In this document: positions 17,519 to 26,245 of the stretch, in pieces
Numbering within the stretch: position 1 is the first letter of the stretch
Layout of the letters: each line of letters starts with the position of its first letter
NCBI GenBank assembly: GCA_034926675.1
Contig: JAYFQW010000002.1
Location: 34,365-98,364, forward strand
Source: Clostridia bacterium
Lineage (GTDB): Bacteria > Bacillota > DTU025
Direction of reading: 5' to 3'
DNA: 64,000 nucleotides
Translations under genes and position numbers: made by a program
Notes under the pieces: model-generated
Told to the model about the DNA's origin: nothing
The model's database searches: none
Seen by the model: only the letters and a program-made list of their open reading frames with translations

Positions 17519-18559
17519 ATGAAAAAGTCATCACTGCTACTAGTCGCCGCCCTGATCATGGCGCTAATCGTCAGCGGATGCGGCAAAAAGGAAGCCAAAG
17601 TAGAGAAGATAACGATCAGGATCAACAGCAGTTTCAATGATGCGGCTTTCAAAGAGCATCCAGCGGCCATGGCAATTGGCAGATTCATCGAGCTCATGGA
17701 AGAGAAGCTAGGCGACAGGGTCGAGATTAAGCTGTTCCCCGGCGGTCAGCTCGGCGGCACTCCCGATGACATCATTGGGGGCCTGCAGAATGGCTCATTC
17801 GAAATGGCGAACCTCGCTCTGGGGAGCTACGGCGAGTTCACCAAGGCTTTCATGCCCTTCGACATCCCGTACCTCTTCACCAATGCCGACGTGGTATACG
17901 CCTTCCTCGATGGGGAAATGGGCGACAAGATGGCAGCAGCGCTGCTTGAGCAGACCGGTGTGAAGCTTGTGGCGTATCTGGATATTGGTTTCAGGCAGAC
18001 CACCAACAGCAAGAGGCCCATCACATCCCCTACTGATATGAAGGGCCTGAAGATCCGCACCATGACCAATCCTCTTCAGATGGCAGTCATGAAGCAGCTG
18101 GGCGCCGCTCCTACCCCTCTTGCCTACTCCGAACTGTTTACAGCGCTGCAACAAGGCACAGTCGACGGGCAGGAGAACCCGATTCTCAACATCTACGACA
18201 TGAAGTTCTATGAAGTTCAGAAGTACATGACCATCACAAACCACAACTACACCTCCACCAGTTTCGTCATCGCCGGCAAGTTCTTCGATGAGCTGCCCGA
18301 CGATGTCAAAGAAACCCTTCTGGAATGCGCCAGCTCTGCCGAGCTCTACTCCCGTGAGAAGCTAGCAGAGGTGGAAGCCGAGATCCTCAAGACCATCTCT
18401 GAGCGCATACAGATTACGTATCTCACTGATGACCAGGCTCGTGCATTTAATGAACAGTCTAAGGGTGCATGGAGCGAGGCTGCTGAAGCGATCGGCCAGG
18501 ATTACTTCACCGAAATCGTCGCCGAGGTGGAGCGAATCAAGTCCGATCTCGGGTTGTAG
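17519..18559 (+). CDS. dctP: DctP-type TRAP transporter binding protein (lipoprotein)
   Basis: Extracytoplasmic receptor of a TRAP transporter, 346 residues. Residues 1-20 are a lipoprotein signal ending in the lipobox VSGC, so it should be lipid-anchored; it is the only clear lipoprotein among the binding proteins here. The DctP motif region IRTMTNPLQMAVMKQLGAAP contains the conserved arginine that binds the carboxylate of the ligand. ATG 17519 follows AAGAGG. It is followed by DctQ and DctM genes and a sugar-acid dehydratase, so a sugar acid is the likely substrate. Confidence 0.94.
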   Translation: MKKSSLLLVAALIMALIVSGCGKKEAKVEKITIRINSSFNDAAFKEHPAAMAIGRFIELMEEKLGDRVEIKLFPGGQLGGTPDDIIGGLQNGSFEMANLALGSYGEFTKAFMPFDIPYLFTNADVVYAFLDGEMGDKMAAALLEQTGVKLVAYLDIGFRQTTNSKRPITSPTDMKGLKIRTMTNPLQMAVMKQLGAAPTPLAYSELFTALQQGTVDGQENPILNIYDMKFYEVQKYMTITNHNYTSTSFVIAGKFFDELPDDVKETLLECASSAELYSREKLAEVEAEILKTISERIQITYLTDDQARAFNEQSKGAWSEAAEAIGQDYFTEIVAEVERIKSDLGL

Positions 18560-18600
18560 GCCGTCATCTCGTAATCTTGGCAAGAGAAGGAGCCGTATAC

Positions 18601-19119
18601 ATGAAGTCAGTGCTGAAATGGCTGAATCAGGACCTGGAAGTATTTCTGGGCACTATATGCAGTGTCGTTATGTTCGCGCTACTGCTAGTTCAGGTCGTTT
18701 CCAGATATGTGTTCAAGTACGCAATCCCGTGGTCTGAAGAGATAGCGGTAATCCTGTTCATCGCATCTATATACTTCGGGTGCGCGGCAGCAGTTGTTAA
18801 GGACCAGCATCTCAAGATCGAACTGGTATCATTTCTGCCCAAGAAGGTCCAGCGTATTCTGCTGATCGTCGCCAATCTGATATTCATCGGTTTCTGCATC
18901 TACATGTGTTTCCCATTCGCGACTCTCATTCAGAATCTGCATCGTTCCGGCGCTGCCACAGCCGTGACCCGCATTCCCAAGTGGATGATCTACTGTGTAA
19001 TGCCTCTTGGAATGCTGCTCACGTCCTTCAGGGTAGTCCAGGCAACCCTTAGGATCCTTGCTGATCCCCATATTCTCGACAAGCCAAAGAAGAAGGGGCT
19101 GCTGGAGCTGGACGCCTAG
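18601..19119 (+). CDS. dctQ: DctQ-type TRAP transporter small permease
   Basis: A 172-residue membrane protein with four predicted helices. The motif RYVFKYAIPWSEEIAVILFI (about residues 35-54) is typical of DctQ. ATG 18601 follows AGAAGGAG. Forms the membrane complex with DctM; 41 bp after DctP and 29 bp before DctM, one operon. Confidence 0.94.
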   Translation: MKSVLKWLNQDLEVFLGTICSVVMFALLLVQVVSRYVFKYAIPWSEEIAVILFIASIYFGCAAAVVKDQHLKIELVSFLPKKVQRILLIVANLIFIGFCIYMCFPFATLIQNLHRSGAATAVTRIPKWMIYCVMPLGMLLTSFRVVQATLRILADPHILDKPKKKGLLELDA

Positions 19120-19148
19120 CACTGGATGATAAGGAGGGGGAAATCACT

Positions 19149-20438
19149 GTGGCTGCAACACTACTACTAGTATCATCCGCTGTGCTGCTATTCATAGGAG
19201 TTCCTATAGGAGTAGCTCTCGCCGTCGCCATGCTCGTCACCAACATGGCGTTCCCCGTGACCACGGCAGGATTTGTCGCACAGTCGATGTTCTCAGGGCT
19301 CAACTCATTCCCACTGCTTGCAATACCCGGTTTCATGATTGCGGGCAGCATAATGGAGACTGGTGGGCTATCAAAGCGCCTAGTTAAACTGGCAAACACC
19401 CTTGTCGGCAACTCCCCGGGAGGACTGGGAACTGTCACCGTGCTTGCATGCATGTTCTTTGGAGCGGTCTCTGGATCAGCGCCTGCCACGGTGGCGGCCA
19501 TCGGAACCATCATGATTCCCGAAATGGTCAAGCATGGCTACGACAAGGTATATGCCACTGCTTTGGTGGCAGCCGCAGGCGGCCTGGGCATAATCGTGCC
19601 GCCCAGCATCCCCATGGTCGTCTACGGATGCACTAACAACGTTTCAGTAGGAAGCCTGTTCATGGCTGGCTTCGGCCCCGCCCTGGTAGTTGGCGTCGGC
19701 CTGATGATCGTGAACTGGATCATCGCCAAGAAAAAGGGCTACCGGGGATCAGGTGAAGCAACCGGAATCAAGGCAGTAGGAAGAGCGTTCTGGGACGCCA
19801 AATGGGCGCTTCTGATGCCCGCGATCATACTTGGGGGCATATACGGAGGCGTGTTCACTCCTACAGAGGCTGCAATTGTGTCGCTCTTCTACGGGTTGAT
19901 CATTGGACTGTTCGTGTATAAGGAACTGTCGTGGAGAGAGTTCCTTGTCGCTCTCAAGAACAACACGTCACTGGTTGGCGGCATAATGCTCACCTTCGCC
20001 CCTGCATCCGCCCTAGGCGCGATGCTCTCGCTCATGGGTGTGCCTGCTAGGATCACTTCCGCCATGCTTTCCTTCACGAGCAGCCCGGGCGTCGTGCTGT
20101 TCCTGATTCTGGTGTTCCTGTTGCTAGTGGGAATGGTGATGACTACATCGCCAGCCATCATCATCTTCTCGCCGATGCTGCTCACCATCGTTAAGGCTTT
20201 CGGGATGAGCCCGGTTCAGTTTGGAATCATCATGACGGTGAGCCTGGCAATTGGCTTCGTCACACCGCCAGTTGCACTGAATCTATTCGTGGCGTCTGGC
20301 ATGACCGGACTGGAGGTAGGCGCCATTGCCAAGAAGGCTACCCCGTTCATAGTGGCCCTCTTCGTGGCAATGGCAATCATCACGTATGTGCCAGGGATCA
20401 GCATCGGCCTTCTCAGGCTTGTTGGCGCCAGCCTGTAA
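19149..20438 (+). CDS. dctM: DctM-type TRAP transporter large permease
   Basis: Substrate-translocating subunit, 429 residues, about 12 predicted membrane segments. Motifs include FFGAVSGSAPATVAAIG (about 104-120), GIIVPPSIPMVVYG (about 150-163) and GFVTPPVALNLFVASG near the C-terminus. GTG start at 19149 follows AAGGAGGGGG. Third gene of the TRAP operon. Confidence 0.95.
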   Translation: MAATLLLVSSAVLLFIGVPIGVALAVAMLVTNMAFPVTTAGFVAQSMFSGLNSFPLLAIPGFMIAGSIMETGGLSKRLVKLANTLVGNSPGGLGTVTVLACMFFGAVSGSAPATVAAIGTIMIPEMVKHGYDKVYATALVAAAGGLGIIVPPSIPMVVYGCTNNVSVGSLFMAGFGPALVVGVGLMIVNWIIAKKKGYRGSGEATGIKAVGRAFWDAKWALLMPAIILGGIYGGVFTPTEAAIVSLFYGLIIGLFVYKELSWREFLVALKNNTSLVGGIMLTFAPASALGAMLSLMGVPARITSAMLSFTSSPGVVLFLILVFLLLVGMVMTTSPAIIIFSPMLLTIVKAFGMSPVQFGIIMTVSLAIGFVTPPVALNLFVASGMTGLEVGAIAKKATPFIVALFVAMAIITYVPGISIGLLRLVGASL

Positions 20439-20464
20439 CCCCATAACCACTGGAGGTATGCATC

Positions 20465-21655
20465 TTGAAAATCACCAGCGTCGACATAATCGAAGTAGCA
20501 AACTCCCTCAGATCGGCCAATAGCAAGTGGCGGCCGGTTGTAGTGCGCATTAACACCGATGAAGGCATATATGGATATGGCGAGGTTGGCCTGGCTTACG
20601 GGGTGGGCGCATCTGCAGGCTTTGGCATGGCAAAGGATCTGGCCAGGACCATCATAGGCAAGAATCCCATGAACAACGAGGCAATCTGGCACGACATGTA
20701 CAGCAAGACCTTCTGGGGCCAGGGCGGCGGCGCCGTGGTATACGCAGGCTTCAGCGGCATCGACGCCGCATTGTGGGACATAAAAGGCAAGGCCCTTGGG
20801 GTTCCCCTCAGTGTTCTGCTGGGAGGCAAGTGCCGCGAGAAGATCAGAGCCTACGCAAGCCAGCTGCAGTTCGGGTGGGGGCGCAGCAAGGAAAAGCAGA
20901 CCCTCATTGAGCCAGAGCAGTATGCCGCGGCAGCTCTCACAGCCATGGCCGATGGCTACACAGCCATCAAAGTGGATCCGCTAGGAATGGATCTGAACGG
21001 CAAATGGATTGGCTGGAATCTCACGGGCGTTCTATCTGCACAGCAGGTGCGCACTGGCTATAATCGCATCAAGGCAATCAGAGAAGCTGCAGGCCCTGAT
21101 CTCGACATCATCGTAGAGATGCACGCGTTTACCGACACGACCTCGGCAATCCAGTTTGGCAGGGCAATCGAGGAATTGGGCGTGTTCTACTACGAGGAGC
21201 CCGTTACGCCTCTCAGCGCTGAGCAGATGAAGAAGGTAGCCGAGAAAGTAGACATACCTTTGGCAGGTGGAGAGCGAGTCTTCACGCGCTGGGGTTATCG
21301 CCCATTCTTCGAGAATGGCTCAATCGATGTGATCCAGCCTGACCTCGGAACCTGTGGAGGTGTGACCGAGGGCAAGAAGCTATGCGACATGGCTCACACA
21401 TACGACGTCACAGTGCAGGCGCACGTGTGCGGAGGCCCCATGGCCACCGCCATTGCACTGCAGCTTGAAGCGGCCATACCCAACTTCATCATCCATGAGG
21501 TCCATCGCTATTCACTGCTTGAAGACAACATCAAGTCGTGCATATACGACTACCAGCCTGTAGACGGCTACTACGATGTTCCCAACCTGCCCGGCATTGG
21601 TCAGGATCTATCGCAAGACGTGCTCAGAGAGTCAATCGTCGAGACAGTCAAATAG
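20465..21655 (+). CDS. Enolase-superfamily sugar-acid dehydratase (MR/MLE group)
   Basis: Mandelate racemase/muconate-lactonizing group enzyme, most like galactonate-type acid-sugar dehydratases. The 396-residue protein begins at TTG 20465 after GGAGG. An N-terminal capping domain (1-125) precedes a beta-barrel with metal ligands E218 (IVEMH), E244 (YYEEP) and E270 (GGERVF); K169 (AIKVD) and H320 (VQAHVCGGP) are the candidate catalytic base and acid. It follows DctM by 26 bp, giving a regulator, importer and first-step dehydratase set. Substrate, likely an aldonate or hexuronate, cannot be fixed from sequence. Its end overlaps the convergent ORF by 24 bp. Confidence 0.88.
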   Translation: MKITSVDIIEVANSLRSANSKWRPVVVRINTDEGIYGYGEVGLAYGVGASAGFGMAKDLARTIIGKNPMNNEAIWHDMYSKTFWGQGGGAVVYAGFSGIDAALWDIKGKALGVPLSVLLGGKCREKIRAYASQLQFGWGRSKEKQTLIEPEQYAAAALTAMADGYTAIKVDPLGMDLNGKWIGWNLTGVLSAQQVRTGYNRIKAIREAAGPDLDIIVEMHAFTDTTSAIQFGRAIEELGVFYYEEPVTPLSAEQMKKVAEKVDIPLAGGERVFTRWGYRPFFENGSIDVIQPDLGTCGGVTEGKKLCDMAHTYDVTVQAHVCGGPMATAIALQLEAAIPNFIIHEVHRYSLLEDNIKSCIYDYQPVDGYYDVPNLPGIGQDLSQDVLRESIVETVK

Positions 21656-22120
21656 TCCACAATGCAAGCTCAAGGGCCGTGGAGTCCACCTCCGCGGCCC
21701 AAACAGCGGCTCAAAGAGATCTCCCGCGTCGCCTATGAAGCAGACATAGCATCCTTCACTCAGGGCCATGTCAGTCTGCCCGTCCATTAGGCTATCGTAG
21801 ATGATCTCCCCTTCGTTGGAGGACACGAGCACTCTGCCTCGAGATGGGATTTCGGTGCTGAACACGCCCTCCGTTTCGATCTTCCGCCATTCGTTGTATC
21901 CGTCTTTTCCTATGGAGATCTTGTCGCCGCGGTGCAACGGTGTGGTTCCAGACGCATCCGAGAACACTAATCCGCCTGCCTTGAGCCACAGCTCCCCAGC
22001 GTGTTCGAACATCGTGGGCTCAACCAGATCTCGTGCGTGCGGGAGCGCCATGGACGCAGTATGTGAGGCTTCGCGGAAGCCACGTTCGGTTTCCGAACGC
22101 ACTGCCAACAAATCCCGCAT
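21632..22120 (-). CDS. Uncharacterised protein, possibly a fragment
   Basis: About 162 residues if started at ATG 22120, after AGAGGAG at 12 bases. I do not recognise a family. The second half has alternating hydrophobic and glycine-rich segments (GGLVFSDASGTTPLHRGDK, RGRVLVSSNEGEIIYD) that look like a beta-rich C-terminal domain of a larger protein. The frame extends upstream to 22297 without family-like sequence. Codon pattern is plausible. It is convergent with the dehydratase gene and adjoins a decayed region, so a truncated remnant is possible. Confidence 0.45.
   Translation of the reverse strand: MRDLLAVRSETERGFREASHTASMALPHARDLVEPTMFEHAGELWLKAGGLVFSDASGTTPLHRGDKISIGKDGYNEWRKIETEGVFSTEIPSRGRVLVSSNEGEIIYDSLMDGQTDMALSEGCYVCFIGDAGDLFEPLFGPRRWTPRPLSLHCGLFDCLDD
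21674..21700 (+). terminator. Hairpin after the TRAP/dehydratase operon
   Basis: An 11-bp stem (one U.G pair) with a 5-base loop, GGGCCGTGGAG and CTCCGCGGCCC, begins 18 bp after the dehydratase stop. No T-tract follows, so termination may be inefficient or protein-assisted. It lies within the opposite-strand ORF. Confidence 0.5.
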
Positions 22121-22308
22121 CGCTTCGTTTGAGCTCCTCTGCGCAGTCGGCAGCGCTCCCATTTGATGTTGACTGTATGTGAGTGGTGCAACAGACGGCC
22201 GAGGATTGCGCCTGCTGTCACCGGATCTCCAACACATTGGCGATCCGGCGCCCTGAGTCCTGGGCATCCTAAGCCATCTCATCATTCCCACAGCCAATCC
22301 TGTGTGTA

Positions 22309-22556
22309 GTACGGAATTCGTACAGGTTCGCCGTGCAACCAGTACGGAATTCGTACCACCCTAGGCCTCATTCGTCGAAAATCGGGATCTAGAGAGCGCG
22401 GCAACACCTATATAGCGGTAGTATATGCTTATAATGTATGCGGATAGGCTATATTTGGAATCACTGAGCAGCTTTTGAGGCTTGTCCGCCGGTTTTGCCT
22501 TCAGCGTTGTACGGAATCCGTACTGGTATCCGGTGTTGGCAGTACGAATTCCGTAC
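22309..22556. repeat. Four 15-bp palindromes in two pairs
   Basis: Copies: 22309-22323 and 22342-22356 (both GTACGGAATTCGTAC), 22509-22523 (GTACGGAATCCGTAC) and 22542-22556 (GTACGAATTCCGTAC). Within each pair the copies are exactly 33 bp apart, about three helical turns; the pairs are exactly 200 bp apart. The arms GTACG/CGTAC are perfect in copies 1, 2 and 4 and in copy 3 pairing extends further. Between the pairs is an AT-rich stretch (about 22405-22460) with a TATAAT at 22430-22435 and inverted TATAGC/GCTATA. No gene is seen in 22121-22639. They look like operator sites for a dimeric regulator. Confidence 0.75.
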
Positions 22557-22639
22557 AGGTCGCTCCATAAAGCTTGCCTAGGGAATTCTGTCCGGGTTTC
22601 GGTTAGCGCAGCACCCACGGCACGCCATGGCACGATGCA

Positions 22640-23059
22640 GTGTGGGGCGGAGAAGCAAAGCGCCAGCAGTTCAGCACAATGCGGCCCAGCCAGCACAGTG
22701 CGGCAAATCAGGTCTATTATGAGGTCTTCGTCTCATCGCAATCTCGCTTTGCAGATTTCGACTTTGAGGGCATCACTTACGGGTTCATTCCCTCGAAATT
22801 CGACGACGGAATGATTGAGCCAAACGGCACTGAAGGTATTCGCGTGATTGACCTGGAGCGTACAGTGGTTGATAGCACAGGCAAGAGTACGCGCTATCTT
22901 CAGCCGGAAACGTCAAGTGAGAGCACCTATAGCCGGAGGCGGAGATTGGCTGCCCCGAAGGATCCATTCCACATGTACGAGCAAGTAGGCGATGAACCTG
23001 TCTGGTTACAGCAAGAATCTCCTTGCCAAGCGCTCGGAGGACACTGGTTTCGTGCGTGA
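22640..23059 (+). pseudogene. Remnant of AbiEi-type antitoxin / transcriptional regulator
   Basis: The frame encodes ANQVYYEVFVSSQSRFADFD, then EGITYGFIPSKFDDGMIEP and IRVIDLERTVVDS, which resembles the middle of AbiEi antitoxins (type IV toxin-antitoxin). The N-terminal helix-turn-helix is unrecognisable and the segment after TVVDS diverges into unrelated sequence, so the gene has decayed. Length in frame is 139 residues against about 190-300 for intact members. Assignment rests on recalled family pattern, not a search. Confidence 0.5.
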
Positions 23060-23134
23060 CACCCTCATTCAACTTGCCTCGCCTACCTGTTGACATTTCT
23101 CGGCGCATTTTGGGTAGATGAACTGACTCACCAC

Positions 23135-23300
23135 AGAATTCGCACCGACCTGCTCCCGGTCTTGCGGCGCACAGAACACTTCGCCGTGGACGCCGCCAAG
23201 GCTCGGGTGATCGGTTTCATAAAGGAGCTTATGGTGCTGACGCCGCAGGAACAGGGGTTCGTGACTTCTGACAGTCTCAGAATCACACCAGATGACACGC
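23135..23300 (+). pseudogene. Remnant of AbiEii-type nucleotidyltransferase toxin, C-terminal end
   Basis: The frame reads RIRTDLLPVLRRTEHFAVDA, then KELMVLTPQEQGFV, similar to the C-terminal end of AbiEii/AbiGii toxins, which are encoded directly after AbiEi. The catalytic nucleotidyltransferase part is absent. Its position just downstream of the AbiEi remnant supports the reading. The 3' end overlaps the end of the opposite-strand peptide ATPase gene. Confidence 0.4.
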
Positions 23301-24242
23301 GACGGAGTGACCACCCTCGATCTCCCTTAGAACGGGCCGAACCTCCCGGCACACGGGCTTCGCTCTGCTGCATCTCTTCTCGAATCTGCAACAATCCGGA
23401 GGGTTGATGGGGCTCGGAACATCGCCTTCGAGCAGGAGCCGCTGCCGTGATCTCTCCGTTCGCGGATCCGGGGTAGGCGCCGCCGACAGGAGAGCCTGCG
23501 TATATGGGCGAAGCGCGTTCACGTACAGCTGATCAGAGTCGGCGATCTCCACTATGCTCCCAAGGTACATCACAGCCACCTGGTGCGATACATACTTCAC
23601 CATTCTGAGATCGTGCGAAATGAACAGGTAGGTCAGGTTGAACTCCCTTTGAAGGTCCATCAGGAGGTTCACGATCTGTGACTGGATGGAAACGTCCAGG
23701 GCGGAGATAGGCTCGTCGCACACTAGGAACTCCGGTTCGACGGCGAGCGCTCGCGCGATGCCAATTCGCTGCCGCTGCCCGCCGCTGAACTCGTGAGGGA
23801 ATCTCCCTGCATGATCCCTACTCAGGCCCACGAGGCTGAGGAGTTCGTTCACTTTATCCAGTCGTTCCCGTCGCCCGCCCATCCTGTGAATATCCATGCC
23901 CTCGCCGATGATGTCCCCAACGGTCATCCTTGGGTTGAGGGAGGCGTAGGGATTCTGAAAAATCATCTGCGCCCTCTTGCGGAACTCCTTAAGATCCTGC
24001 CCACGGAGGGAATGAATATCCTTGCCATCGAACATTACTCTGCCGCCTGTGGCCTCGTACAGCCTGACCGCCACCCTGCCGGTCGTGGTTTTCCCGCATC
24101 CGCTCTCGCCAACGAGACCCAGAGTCGACCCTTTATGGATTGAGAACGACACGTCATCTGCGGCTTTGAGGACCCTGTTCCTGCCGCAGCTGAAGTACTT
24201 CCTCAGGTTCACTGCTTCAACGAGAGGCCCTGATGCATCCAT
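23283..24242 (-). CDS. dppF: Oligopeptide/dipeptide ABC transporter ATP-binding protein, DppF/OppF type
   Basis: Cytoplasmic ATPase of the peptide importer, 319 residues. Walker A GESGCGKTT, signature FSGGQRQR, Walker B FLVCDEPIS and H-loop ISHD are all present. The C-terminal oligopeptide domain with a CxxxxxC-type cysteine set (CCRFEKRCSRAKPVC) is typical of Opp/Dpp ATPases and binds an iron-sulfur cluster in some. ATG 24242 overlaps the DppD stop (TGATG). Last gene of the operon. Confidence 0.94.
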   Translation of the reverse strand: MDASGPLVEAVNLRKYFSCGRNRVLKAADDVSFSIHKGSTLGLVGESGCGKTTTGRVAVRLYEATGGRVMFDGKDIHSLRGQDLKEFRKRAQMIFQNPYASLNPRMTVGDIIGEGMDIHRMGGRRERLDKVNELLSLVGLSRDHAGRFPHEFSGGQRQRIGIARALAVEPEFLVCDEPISALDVSIQSQIVNLLMDLQREFNLTYLFISHDLRMVKYVSHQVAVMYLGSIVEIADSDQLYVNALRPYTQALLSAAPTPDPRTERSRQRLLLEGDVPSPINPPDCCRFEKRCSRAKPVCREVRPVLREIEGGHSVACHLV

Positions 24243-25273
24243 CACTTAACGAGCACCTCCCGCGGCGCCATCAGTGGCATTGCCTCTGGGTGCGCAAGCC
24301 AGCATGCCGCCTTGTGCGGCGTTGCATCCCCAGTTCCAGTTTCCACGCCATACTCACCTGGGTATCTATCGTAGCACACTCTCATGGCTTGCTCGCACCT
24401 TACCGCGAAGGCGCAGCCAGCCGGGGGCGCAAATAGATCCGGGGGGGTTCCGTCCACTGAGATTAGCCTCTGAGTCTTGTCCGAATCCAGTTTGGGCACC
24501 GACTTGAGGAGCCCCCAGGTGTAGGGGTGAGCAGGGTGATAGAACAGCTCGTCCGATGAGCCAGATTCGATGATCCTGCCAGCGTACATTACGAGGACTC
24601 TATCGGCGAGGTTCGCCACGATGCCCAGGTCGTGGGTGATAAGGATGATTGCAGTGCCGAATCTGTTCTGCAGATCCTTCATGAGTTCCAGGATCTGAGC
24701 CTGGATGGTGACATCAAGCGACGTTGTGGGCTCGTCTGCAATAAGCAGCTTGGGCCGGCACGCCAGCGCGAGAGCTATCATCACCCGCTGTCTCATGCCC
24801 CCGCTGAACTCGTGAGGGTACTGTCCGCCTCTGTGGGCAGGCTCTGGTATGCCAACCATCTCCAGCATCTCCACAGCGCGCATCTTCGCCTGCCTGCGCG
24901 AAAGGCGTTGATGCCTCGTGAGCACCTCCGCGATCTGATCGCCGATCCTCATCAAAGGATTGAGCGAGGTCATGGGGTCCTGAAAGATCATACCGATCTC
25001 GGAGCCGCGGTACTTCTCCATTTGCCTATCGGAGAGCGCAGTCAACTCCACCCCGTTGAACCTGATGGAACCGGCCCCGATCTTTCCGGGCGGGATCGGT
25101 ATCAGGCTCATCAGGGTCTGCGCCGTGACCGTCTTGCCGCATGCGGATTCACCGACTATTGCTACGGACTCTCCGCAGTCTACATCGAACGATACTCCTC
25201 TTACCGCCCGCACTTCTCCGCCATATGTCCTGAAGGAGACCTCCAAGTCTCTAACTTCGAGCAATCGCTCCAT
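24242..25273 (-). CDS. dppD: Oligopeptide/dipeptide ABC transporter ATP-binding protein, DppD/OppD type
   Basis: Second ATPase of the peptide importer, 343 residues. Walker [10 protein letters not shown], signature FSGGMRQR, Walker [10 protein letters not shown] and ITHD are present, with the C-terminal cysteine-bearing oligopeptide domain ([14 protein letters not shown]). ATG 25273 is preceded by GGGGAT. Lies 30 bp after DppC. Confidence 0.94.
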   Translation of the reverse strand: MERLLEVRDLEVSFRTYGGEVRAVRGVSFDVDCGESVAIVGESACGKTVTAQTLMSLIPIPPGKIGAGSIRFNGVELTALSDRQMEKYRGSEIGMIFQDPMTSLNPLMRIGDQIAEVLTRHQRLSRRQAKMRAVEMLEMVGIPEPAHRGGQYPHEFSGGMRQRVMIALALACRPKLLIADEPTTSLDVTIQAQILELMKDLQNRFGTAIILITHDLGIVANLADRVLVMYAGRIIESGSSDELFYHPAHPYTWGLLKSVPKLDSDKTQRLISVDGTPPDLFAPPAGCAFAVRCEQAMRVCYDRYPGEYGVETGTGDATPHKAACWLAHPEAMPLMAPREVLVK

Positions 25274-25303
25274 TTGAACATCCCCAGTGCAATCGCAATG
25301 TTC

Positions 25304-26245
25304 TCACTCGATTGTCCCACGCAGAGTCGGATCGAGAGCGTCTCTGAGGCTATCTCCGAGTAGATTGAGGGACAGCATGGTCGTACTGATGAAGAAGGCC
25401 GGTATGAAGAGCTCCCACGGGTAGATGCGGAAACACTCGGCGCCGTATCTCGCAAGCTGACCCCAGCTGGGGTAGGGTGGCTGGACACCTAGGCCGATGA
25501 AGCTAAGGAAGGCCTCGGAGAAGATCGCCCGCGGGACTGCCATTGTGAGGTTCGTGATCAGCAGGCCGGATACGCTCGGCATCAAGTGCCTGAAGATGAT
25601 CCGCATGTGCCCGGCGCCGAGGACCTCGGCGGCCAGGACGAACTCCTGTTCCTTCAGTTGGAGAATCTGACCTCTAACCATCCGAGCTGTGCCTATCCAC
25701 CCGACAAGAACCATGGCCACGATCAGGCTTGTTATGCCGGGTCCGAGCACGAGCATGGCGAGGATTGCGATGATCATGTATGGGATGCCATACAGCACGT
25801 CGATCAACCTCATGATGATCATGTCGATGGCGCCGCCGAAATAGCCTGATACTCCCCCGATCACGACTCCCACCACTGAGTTGATGATAGCGGAGATGAA
25901 CCCGATCGACAGCGAGACCCTTGCTCCGACCCACACCCGAGCCCACATGTCCCGTCCTAATGTGTCTGTTCCAAACCAGTGGGCGCGGGACGGAGGAAGG
26001 TCCATGTCCATGCTGTTGGTCCGGTAATCCCACTTCGCCATCACGGGGCCGATTAATGAAAGGACGACGTACAGGCATACGAGCACCAGCCCTGCCATCG
26101 CCACCTTATTGCCCCTCAGACGACGCCACGCGTCCTGGTAGTACGTGAGGCTCGGCCTTACTATTGCCTCCATGTTCTCCGCGTTCCTGCCCACTCGCGT
26201 CAGCATCTCCACGGTGATGGGCTCGGCCTGCTGTCGCATGTACAT
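25304..26245 (-). CDS. dppC: Peptide ABC transporter permease, DppC/OppC type
   Basis: Inner-membrane permease, 313 residues, six predicted membrane segments. FGTDTLGRDMWARVWVGARV is the conserved OppC/DppC N-terminal loop, and the EAA-type loop EFVLAAEVLGAGHMRIIFRH contacts an ATPase. ATG 26245 overlaps the DppB stop (TGATG). Confidence 0.94.
   Translation of the reverse strand: MYMRQQAEPITVEMLTRVGRNAENMEAIVRPSLTYYQDAWRRLRGNKVAMAGLVLVCLYVVLSLIGPVMAKWDYRTNSMDMDLPPSRAHWFGTDTLGRDMWARVWVGARVSLSIGFISAIINSVVGVVIGGVSGYFGGAIDMIIMRLIDVLYGIPYMIIAILAMLVLGPGITSLIVAMVLVGWIGTARMVRGQILQLKEQEFVLAAEVLGAGHMRIIFRHLMPSVSGLLITNLTMAVPRAIFSEAFLSFIGLGVQPPYPSWGQLARYGAECFRIYPWELFIPAFFISTTMLSLNLLGDSLRDALDPTLRGTIE

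Noticed and set aside
22309..22556. Insertion-sequence ends
   Set aside because: The palindromes are self-symmetric and paired at fixed spacing, with no transposase between them and no target duplication seen.
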